DNA of 13,804 bases, taken from NCBI GenBank assembly GCA_029050385.1, contig JAIDMV010000085.1, forward strand, positions 1 to 13,804. The letters are read 5' to 3'. Each line of letters starts with the position of its first letter. The stretch's first letter is position 1. Under the pieces are notes generated by a model. It saw only the letters and a program-made list of their open reading frames with translations, had not been told where the DNA came from and searched no databases. Of this stretch, positions 12,201 to 13,804 are shown one piece after another. Origin of the DNA: Anaeroplasmataceae bacterium (GTDB taxonomy: Bacteria; Bacillota_I; Bacilli_A; Acholeplasmatales; Anaeroplasmataceae). A program made the position numbers and the translations under genes.

Positions 12201-13804
12201 ATTCCCAGAAACAGCTTATTATAAACAGACAAAGCTTTCCTCACGCTTCCAAATTAGAAAGATTAAGATTTACATCGAGGATGACTCTTTACTTGGAGGA
12301 GCAAGATTTAGTTATGACAACCTAGTGAAGACATATGATTTTACATTTAATAAGGCAAATGCAAATCAATCTGACCATAGTAATTATGTCCTTTATACAA
12401 TGAAGGATGGTGTAATGACTGAACTTCAAGACCAAAACTTATTGTTTAGTGCTTCTTTAATTACAAATGGTAAAGAAGTAGGTTCTTATCATGGTAATGA
12501 TGGTTCATTGACTGTATTTGCATACGAATACAATGTATATAGTACTGAACTAGATAAAGATATGACCAATAACTATATGCTAGATATTGCAAATGCAAGT
12601 ATTGCTATTGATAATATTGACATGGTATGGTCAACTACACCTGCTGAATATGTATACGATGGTCAATTACATGGATTTAATATTTCTTTCGCAGCTCCAA
12701 GTAAGAACCAAGTAACAATCAAATATAAGAATGAAGCTACTGGTGACTACCAACTTACTCCAGTTCAGTATAGAGACTGCGGAGAGTATGAAGTAGATGT
12801 TGAGTTGTCAGCTAAGAATTACAATACAGTCTATGGTAAATTAAAGCTAACAATTAAACGTGCTGCAACTGAGATTATCTATGTAACTAACTTAGGAAAA
12901 ATCTATGATGGTGCAGAGGTAACTCTACCAGATAGAGTATTTACAAATCGTGATTTAGCAGACGAAGAGAATTTAAGAAATACCTATACTTATGAATACT
13001 TCTACTATAATGAGGCTGGCGATCTTGTTGCTAACCCTATGTACAAGCAAGAGTATAGCAATGGTACTGTAATTTCTTCTGGAAATCGTCCAATTGATGT
13101 AGGTAAATATAAGATTAAGATTACTATTCCAGCAGTTAAGAATTTTGATACTGTTACATGGGAAACAGATTTTAGAATTTCTCAACGTGATGCAACATTG
13201 AACTGGAAGGGTGCAGAATTTACCTATGATGGTACTCCAAAGAGCCCAGAAGCTCATATGGTTTTAACTGCTGATGACGTTAAGAATGGTGTAGGCATTG
13301 TACTTAATATTACAATCACTCCAAATGGTGCGCCTAATGATGCTGAACATAAATCTGTTGGTTTCTATACAGCAACAGCATCAATTGATTATGATCAAAG
13401 CTCAGATAAGGCAATGAACTATAAGATTGATAAGGCATCTGAGACATTCCCATTCCGAATTAATTATCGTCGTATTGCGGTTGCATTCTCTAGAAAAGAT
13501 GTATTAGATACTGATCCATTACATCAATATAACATTAGATATAAGAATTCAACTTCTTATAATCCAGATACAAAGTATTCATTTGATGTACAAAATCTTG
13601 TTTCAACTCATGAAATGAAGGATTATTTACAATTGAAATATGCTGGAACTAAGACATATTTCAATATCACAGACTTCCAGTGGATGGACTTCCAAACAAA
13701 TAATCCTATTACAGGAAATCCAAAGATTTATGATGAGAATAACAATGAAGTACAAAATAATAACTTAATTGAAACTTATCAAGTACTATTTGGTTTAACT
13801 ACAG
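112..13804 (+). CDS. Giant BspA-like LRR and MBG/YDG-repeat surface protein, 3' partial
   Basis: The frame is open for 4,564 full codons and runs off the window, so the true length is larger. Seen in the translation: an export signal or membrane segment (residues about 15-38), a BspA-like LRR head (about 119-1283), a linker, then about 26-28 Ig-like domains (about 1378 onward), many opening with YDG, FDG, YNG or FNG. From family knowledge, BspA-like LRRs (LRR_5 type) mediate binding of host or bacterial surface ligands in several gut and oral bacteria, and MBG/YDG domains are extracellular beta-sandwich repeats found in large adhesins. I infer a surface adhesin with an LRR head on a long stalk. 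The start is set by the AAAGGAGG site. There is no catalytic motif, no LPXTG-type motif and no lipobox in the visible part. The gene is intact, with no frameshift, and base composition stays AT-rich throughout. It fills the window, so no neighbours can inform its role. The ligand is unknown. Confidence 0.96.
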   Translation, partial: MRKIWKGLMQSKVKLLSVLFAAVAVVCLTTTLVLNLTIQPAGNDPSSKPIGNTEAYYDNLADNNAIEMKYLMFETHTAADAPNNSKVAGVWCKGIDVNQIISDYGANPGLTNYIQSHPALIIPATTDGYDTVVGIDFSNVGWNNPNKNSGDTFLQIVSLIEVVKIPKSVQYITAYSFNSFTKLGYFETPFIGTSRGSSARGINMTAYDIKEFENDHGQIPTSDPFGSMFGEHNPLYPMSGSRTGQGDTASWFNFAGIDYEPRFIEWKELDENSIKSECFGYYIPNMIDYLYITDEKALGNYSLAKTSARHVEVTAQGSVFSFGAYTFADSGKLGDQFSDPQQGLETIKLNMSGSISMKTGTFNTCETLQSIIIPRASTNIEIPDAFLYNNLSLKTVYMPGTVTSIGKASFMGCEQLERIAVYTGNSSELTGDYETDVANNLVVNSSYKFDMPTGLKSIGADAFRDCKSFDTIYVPNAVETIGFAAYSGCSSVERAILPFVGAHVGRCTSSCVNEEGKKVHHGLSGWIFGDVSGNANCYDARQNFIDETGALATKPFTIPKKLKEITLTKETHLTTGCFQGLASLQSITINDAVGSNIVEGCFDQCGSLQRMTVPAIIGGNLGAFFKGSEKFDGSAVTVGSYRVPTTLKIVRITNMQRAEGQLFHNCSNIETVEFSNVTNYFGHAIFYNNQSLKNLTVPIVGMQRGEFDPYYYMWWRDIRYRNSLMWLFSESLQTDAYQNTSQYYKPYSTVYYTPYIPNSLKSVTVTNESEIDYHAFRGFTGLENISITNVPDHIDEGSFWNCGKLQSLQLPYIGANLNRSGDAGWSHVLGFIFGRNASYGNSYAVSQYSTYYIPNGLETVEIGTTGTEVAYLSTKVFDYAFSGCSSIRSIDFKHADIQTLGTYAFANCSKLEDVNYPNARYSHVGNYAFYNCKTLKRMKKAGDAPDEKGFIPDTVKTIGNHAFDGTSVGYLDSGAYANNRLDLTSYTSVGDYAFANCLQIDEVVVPENLIIGSGLFAGCSYLTSATLPTNNKMVTPYMFQNCVSLPGVDITGITNIPAGIFSGCTNLSFANGLLLNPSINSIGAYAFAKCSSLEHFELPAGLYSIDEGAFQGCKNLEYLTIPRETKVINPYGWNNCDDNFYFYVYEPEEKWPSTWVYNWNCYYPVYVLGDVGEDVFTYTYVITEKRYYITGITRKGYEMGLSGTLRIPSRHDGVDVVGIDETLLSDTDRAEGAQKIATQTGITRVILPKGVTKIVGSPFQTGQRVDIYTEYTKAEILKIYNDSKAAIEKEFLDWEKEQVHPIPEATIENKRIDLYSKLIGWKPFEENEDGIAMSDGSGDTWDTRNWTSGGMLYYKDYWQYGTEAGTSSLVPYLKIDTFKYVFDEYEVENTSYTGSPIKVRVVRIQLPGEIFINEGLDITIDEIMYIYESDVKILNYAYSNNVNVGTANVAVSINRDELEYYNENQWGPRAKHPLYLIGTTTLHYQILPIEILLLATANDGLYYEKEYDGSVFSYYQWQSGQISGLEGYPGASFSGTLSSNSANAGEYYPYDLVWTKPWRVMLNNIDVTKNFRVTVQFFVVINPMEVEVVWTRAKAPVDGQYLLASLSDATRPDGSPIYLYPYIGGEIKPTAVAKKYGTDAEYVPGCDLLVNHISNAGIYPYEKEGFQNTYHMYAYVAPYDANNYVIRATDRDTGEKYIPQVTLDATTRIVAMEGWYRVTKGRIVISFDLSEQNAYLISPEENEWSYTWGSKYLGNGQYEDMNNRLYISGLGENSRFVGKMATSSDSKATYDYNNTLTGNIQFEQSGTGVYVLSWQTISFAHSWNGKTINYTATEEMPFLIWNPILDIENENDCYDVVVDGRVQIIYNQFEPTFFIGLNTENYDTIKDPNYITVPDGKKYKDVSSEGGSESQREYLYWEYEVDGSEYRFSAEDLKVLAKNVPGYAKLYHSDNGATLSEDEVKFVSLGDHVFSVTFTARHYDDIQYNIWINAVRSHVKFADLSKVYDRTPVDIDTKIIKMGTDQRPLMSITYMDQYGTVLSEPPSTVGKYKAHIVVPEGEFFHPFDEVIDYEIYARVVTIDVTGSMTFTNQPYQIDTLTLDNLTTAVQGPDKGLLDGDRMQGILQTTSFIPKVYDSSLNNTFKWAVPWTVVYIGTYDDVSRNYKVELAGAFEIKPLQFKYNVRDERGNYITDLDEEGHLIQTLFYDSTFHSISINLTYPVPGNYAPAPTSDVVIRYSDISLAANSGSWLTSPSPVTTPGEHRIYFMLKADYFETIIDYVTIHIKELEIIYDDPAWNDGDGFDERYTIEYSGGNQTYMISVIKPSFSATVYYSVDGGPETEEAPMFKEVGEYTVKYRITAPNYEEVINTVVVHVVQPGEEIPSDCYEFEYFNGVYDGNSHSVTANFKTGFINSQPSGFWYKVLFSIDEGKNWTEVAPSYTEVGKYRVDIKYQARGYRDVVIAGQIIIKGKPLYLSTTEYRGVFDGKYHNAGLTTNHAGCSVTYDEDTDKYTYTDASGSVELNLLYSLNANVAATDAEEGWISGPGFKDVGLYTVYVKVEADNYEPTIFETYTPVVIEFLENPSASMDSPQTFEYSKAPLEVEQIEIDTVADGVRTAYWYSAHYGLDGQPVQDMPEERITAPQELGIYYVKIHISPTKNTGSADVEGFVEIVPRKLTVKWDSPQYYDGNIKTPNATVETGTTDEISLMFEVIGAIPPIEVGSYDFNVWMAYPNPNYVLDRDQFTLEIIKRNILFNLHEDFVVKDDFSKWVYTDSPSYDKSDQCPGDDHWHLLGDLHGTAEKYVDDELVEITYSGLSPNHLFYIEMETSSGQRGQYHYSTITNDFYINSVRVIKWDIYEKDENNRIRELYGQPVSVKEFYDVDFDILISLTYPQIDLSTLDIITDYVYDGLAHTIYINVPTKYGSAFVYYKDETTGRYTTTPPRRTLVGEYPIEYYVGATGYEDTYGKATLKITPADLYITVGDLYKVSDSTKTLHEKYDATKHINSYGVTNILTAVPPVPTHIRYYDAKVYKEQDILQLYRNFDINSPIYAKGVDNLLDAGKYYCVVYYEEDDNRWHESFAMKYVELKPRDILVEFAPGTVPDITITYNGKPVIIPLTNATIDTTPAAPGDTDGLLPIHSITTTADRMKEYYVQTNSANAGVYPLATGFEFLAIDIYEIAGHKSVKASNYHPVLVGDFHVEILKKYLEDDEFYLLLDEYTKTYDGKVHTPDYFPKDTYVCASDGEMNMTFYQIDNEGTQTYVPGDQKNAGTYLVILGIDEGTNYYSSYASNAQLKGDGTPYLSYPSVQYTARVSKKVVDVHWEGLEQTFNGEILYPRPTFIDAETEPGTEVEVDLMTLYYDTDVFDFIPKNVINAGDFMVAAKFDTSTMAGKEYEKNYTLSRETVSTMFIVHKLVLALQLGDGGNSNKITHYSSQAPWQSIVYTTPTAGAAEFIAEGDVDIQTWIDNMKISSLADDNAPARVSTISYAETTYVDPEDFVYDIRIRNKAGLDVTDSIDYKILGSVTIVADEIVYDLKDHITVMYREVKGTSTVVGYNLNELNCLTVYNPARYNIANYRIDGEIHSENDRISQAGDYVLTFDITAENRITRSCTVYVTIQKRTAYMIFKEELTKTYDGVPVDVAKLINSNLSGFNGTMSDLQFQYVEIIDSLNEVPLNEAPKAAGNYRVDIISKADNNPTTAQNYTVLEVSQTFSIYPREININYEKDLELLNDEPLGKPWRDAFEALSGDITDIVSGDKLFYEFNLASLARGEFVARRTFKESKNQTQQVFTSDNAVEFTFAWAVKQTDDKGNVLYEEFESPAGSGNMVQQAIDISKNYTVNLAFRLLVHYPYIPANVIGETVTYDGNPHHGTITFEDDKAGRYSKDWYTNNVLQTYSTDLNTLATSTIHNINDLSFTEPGSYTVYYKLTIDPSLTVVKYEDMEGSFNIVINKLERNLTITQQDKEYDGEPAGMKLSGTTTERWFPEHTLTLPMTSVPDNYDLDDVILTYSLGGKESVDPTTGCIEAGVYEFTLIFPETAYYKQTKLSSRFQIRKIKIYIEDDSLLGGARFSYDNLVKTYDFTFNKANANQSDHSNYVLYTMKDGVMTELQDQNLLFSASLITNGKEVGSYHGNDGSLTVFAYEYNVYSTELDKDMTNNYMLDIANASIAIDNIDMVWSTTPAEYVYDGQLHGFNISFAAPSKNQVTIKYKNEATGDYQLTPVQYRDCGEYEVDVELSAKNYNTVYGKLKLTIKRAATEIIYVTNLGKIYDGAEVTLPDRVFTNRDLADEENLRNTYTYEYFYYNEAGDLVANPMYKQEYSNGTVISSGNRPIDVGKYKIKITIPAVKNFDTVTWETDFRISQRDATLNWKGAEFTYDGTPKSPEAHMVLTADDVKNGVGIVLNITITPNGAPNDAEHKSVGFYTATASIDYDQSSDKAMNYKIDKASETFPFRINYRRIAVAFSRKDVLDTDPLHQYNIRYKNSTSYNPDTKYSFDVQNLVSTHEMKDYLQLKYAGTKTYFNITDFQWMDFQTNNPITGNPKIYDENNNEVQNNNLIETYQVLFGLTT
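226..465 (+). other. Mature N-terminal region before the LRR head (residues 39-118)
   Basis: A polar stretch beginning QPAGNDPSSKP leads into a segment containing YLMFETHTAADAPN and GVWCKGIDVNQI. It precedes the first LRR-like strand, LIIPATTDGYDTVVGIDF, which resembles the capping turn common at the start of BspA-like arrays (IP-x-x-x-D-G-x-x-V-x-x-I). I see no known domain here. It is probably the N-terminal cap of the LRR solenoid. Confidence 0.5.
466..3960 (+). repeat. BspA-like (LRR_5-type) leucine-rich repeat head, residues about 119-1283
   Basis: The pattern is the BspA type: I-x-x-x-A-F-x-x-C-x-x-L-x-x-[IV]-x-[IVL]-P. Clear copies include SIGKASFMGCEQLERIAV (about residue 405), SIGADAFRDCKSFDTIYVP (about 458), FDYAFSGCSSIRSIDF (about 777), TLGTYAFANCSKLEDVNYP (about 820), HVGNYAFYNCKTLKRM (about 843-880), SVGDYAFANCLQIDEVVVP (about 991), SIGAYAFAKCSSLEHFELP (about 1081) and SIDEGAFQGCKNLEYLTIP (about 1104). 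About 25 cysteines lie in this part, most at the conserved [GN]-C position. The main array ends in an aromatic tail (KWPSTWVYNWNCYYPVYV, about residue 1150), which is usual after such LRRs. One further IP-x-x-x-D-G-x-x-V-x-x-I unit and an ILPKGVTKI strand follow at about 1207-1260. The family role is ligand binding or adhesion; the ligand here is unknown. Confidence 0.9.
673..2703 (+). repeat. Five copies of an insert module within the LRR head
   Basis: Five times an LRR strand ends in P-x-[IV]-G or a close form, followed by a variable polar or aromatic loop with an FG-type motif. The chain then returns through [YF]-x-[IV]-P-x-x-[LI] and a [VI]-x-[IL]-T-type strand. Copies by residue: A, PFIG 189-192, MFG 228-230, YYIPNMI 281-287. 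B, LPFVG 497-501, WIFG 526-529, FTIPKKL 556-562. C, VPAIIG 613-618, FF 624-625, RVPTTL 642-647. D, VPIVG 698-702, WLF 726-728, YIPNSL 756-761. E, LPYIG 810-814, FIFG 831-834, YYIPNGL 851-857. The distance from the first motif to the IP motif varies (about 30 to 95 residues). Regular LRR units resume after each. This looks like a shared structural insertion in the solenoid; its function is not known to me. Confidence 0.75.
3961..4242 (+). other. Linker between LRR head and Ig-like array (residues about 1284-1377)
   Basis: The end of the LRR head and the start of the linker (from about 3925, residue 1272) are rich in K, E, A and L (KAEILKIYNDSKAAIEKEF, then LDWEKEQ) and look helical, unlike the beta-rich flanks. 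A polar, G/S/D/W-rich segment follows (SDGSGDTWDTRNWTSGG), then YYKDYWQYGTEAG, before the first Ig-like strand. I do not recognise a domain. It is probably a hinge between head and stalk. Confidence 0.45.
4243..7260 (+). other. Proximal, degenerate part of the Ig-like array (residues about 1378-2383)
   Basis: This third of the stalk keeps the domain rhythm, but most opening motifs have drifted: YTG 1392, VDG 1597, YNQ 1866, YDR 2004, FTN 2086, YDS 2203 and YSG 2307, with only 1507 a strict YDG. Closing strands remain visible, for example VGTANVAVSI (1444), AGEYYPYDLVW (1544), AGIYPYEK (1656), VGKYKAHIVV (2045), PGEHRIYFML (2256) and VGEYTVKYRI (2346). One domain, around residues 1720-1820, lacks a recognisable opening motif but ends GTGVYVLSW. 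There is no break in the frame. Confidence 0.65.
7261..10380 (+). other. Central Ig-like array with clear YDG motifs (residues about 2384-3423)
   Basis: Strict openings are at 2392 (VYDGNSHSV), 2480 (VFDGKYHNA), 2682 (YYDGNIKTP), 2903 (VYDGLAHTI), 3104 (TYNGKPVII), 3219 (TYDGKVHTP) and 3325 (TFNGEILYP). Closing strands are VGKYRVDIKY, VGLYTVYVKV, LGIYYVKIHI, VGSYDFNVWM, VGEYPIEYYV, AGKYYCVVYY, AGVYPLATGF, AGTYLVILGI and AGDFMVAAKF. The interdomain strand usually has the form I-x-[IP]-x-x-[IL]-x-[VI], for example VPRKLTVKW and KPRDILVEF. One unit (residues about 2780-2900, around YSGLSPNHL) is divergent and lacks a clean closing strand. Confidence 0.75.
10381..10950 (+). other. Divergent double unit within the stalk (residues about 3424-3613)
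   Basis: For about 190 residues no YDG-type opening is present. The sequence contains WQSIVYTTPTAGAAEFI, a segment with DIQTWIDNMKISSLADD, FVYDIRIRNKAGLDVTD and IVYDLKDHITVMYREV. It rejoins the usual pattern at QAGDYVLTFDI (about 3588) and VYVTIQKRT. It may be two strongly diverged Ig-like units or a different beta-sandwich family inserted in the stalk. I cannot assign it further. Confidence 0.5.
10951..13804 (+). other. Distal Ig-like array running off the window (residues about 3614-4564)
   Basis: Strict openings are at 3630 (TYDGVPVDV), 3860 (TYDGNPHHG), 3962 (EYDGEPAGM), 4182 (VYDGQLHGF), 4265 (IYDGAEVTL) and 4372 (TYDGTPKSP), plus YDF at 4075. Closing strands include AAGNYRVDII, PGSYTVYYKL, AGVYEFTLIF, VGSYHGNDG, CGEYEVDVEL, VGKYKIKITI and VGFYTATASI. 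A unit at about 3730-3850 (around KPWRDAFEALSGDITDI) is longer and lacks the closing G-x-Y. The last domain, opening near INYRRIAVAFSRKD (about 4450), is incomplete at the window end, and nothing resembling a C-terminal anchor has appeared. Confidence 0.75.

Larger units (their letters stand above)
4243..13804 (+). repeat. Array of about 26-28 divergent MBG/YDG-type Ig-like domains, continuing past the window
   Basis: Domains typically open with [YF][DN]G-x-x-[HKP] and end with [AVP]-G-x-Y-x-[VI]-x-[VI] plus an N-Y-type turn and an I-x-I-x-x strand leading into the next. Strict [YF][DN]G motifs begin at residues 1507, 2392, 2480, 2682, 2903, 3104, 3219, 3325, 3630, 3860, 3962, 4182, 4265 and 4372. 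Degenerate openings occur at about 1392 (YTG), 1597 (VDG), 1866 (YNQ), 2004 (YDR), 2203 (YDS), 2307 (YSG), 2591 (YSK), 2808 (YSG), 2994 (YDA) and 4075 (YDF). Matching G-x-Y strands include VGEYTVKYRI (2346), VGKYRVDIKY (2439), VGLYTVYVKV (2546), VGEYPIEYYV (2943), AGNYRVDII (3678), PGSYTVYYKL (3915), CGEYEVDVEL (4223) and VGKYKIKITI (4330). From family knowledge these are extracellular beta-sandwich repeats. I infer a stalk. Exact domain borders are approximate. Confidence 0.85.

Noticed and set aside
112..13804. Possibility of a Mycoplasma-type code (TGA as tryptophan)
   Set aside because: Tryptophan is encoded by TGG throughout and no in-frame TGA was found in over 4,500 codons, which fits the standard bacterial code.
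112..13804. Search for an LPXTG-like sorting signal, wall-binding repeats or enzyme domain
   Set aside because: None seen in the visible 4,564 residues. IP, VPAIIG and LPFVG strings belong to LRR strands. The C-terminus is outside the window.

Overview
The window is essentially one gene. A single uninterrupted reading frame starts at the ATG at 112 and stays open to the last base (13804). That is at least 4,564 codons, roughly 0.5 MDa of protein, and no stop codon is reached. I translated the frame through the whole window and found no internal stop or frameshift. Only the first 111 bases are outside the gene. They hold a short 21-bp-period tandem repeat, an AT-rich leader with a weak candidate promoter, and a strong AAAGGAGG ribosome binding site.

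The organism is probably a low-GC Gram-positive gut-type bacterium of the Bacillota (Erysipelotrichia or a related Bacilli lineage would fit). This rests on AT-rich coding DNA, the strong Shine-Dalgarno sequence with ideal spacing, and the domain make-up: BspA-like leucine-rich repeats followed by a long array of MBG/YDG-type Ig-like domains. Tryptophan is encoded by TGG and no in-frame TGA occurs, so nothing suggests the Mycoplasma-type code. The lineage is an inference from style, not a match to a known genome.

Layout of the protein: residues 1-38 are a positively charged start and a long hydrophobic stretch (export signal or membrane anchor). Residues about 39-118 are a short mature N-terminal region. 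Residues about 119-1283 are a BspA-like (LRR_5-type) leucine-rich repeat head. Its first three quarters is interrupted five times by a recurring insert module with the pattern P-x-[IV]-G ... [FG-like] ... [YF]-x-[IV]-P-x-x-[LI]. Residues about 1284-1377 are a linker with a predicted helical part. Residues about 1378-4564 are an array of about 26-28 divergent beta-sandwich domains of about 80-130 residues. Many start at a [YF][DN]G motif and end in a G-x-Y strand followed by an N-Y turn. The array is still going at the window edge.

Working model (inference): a giant exported surface protein with a ligand-binding or adhesive LRR head and a very long Ig-like stalk. The C-terminus, which would show the anchoring mode (sortase motif, SH3/CW-type wall binding, transmembrane helix), is outside the window. 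No RNA gene, CRISPR array, insertion sequence or second protein-coding gene is supported.
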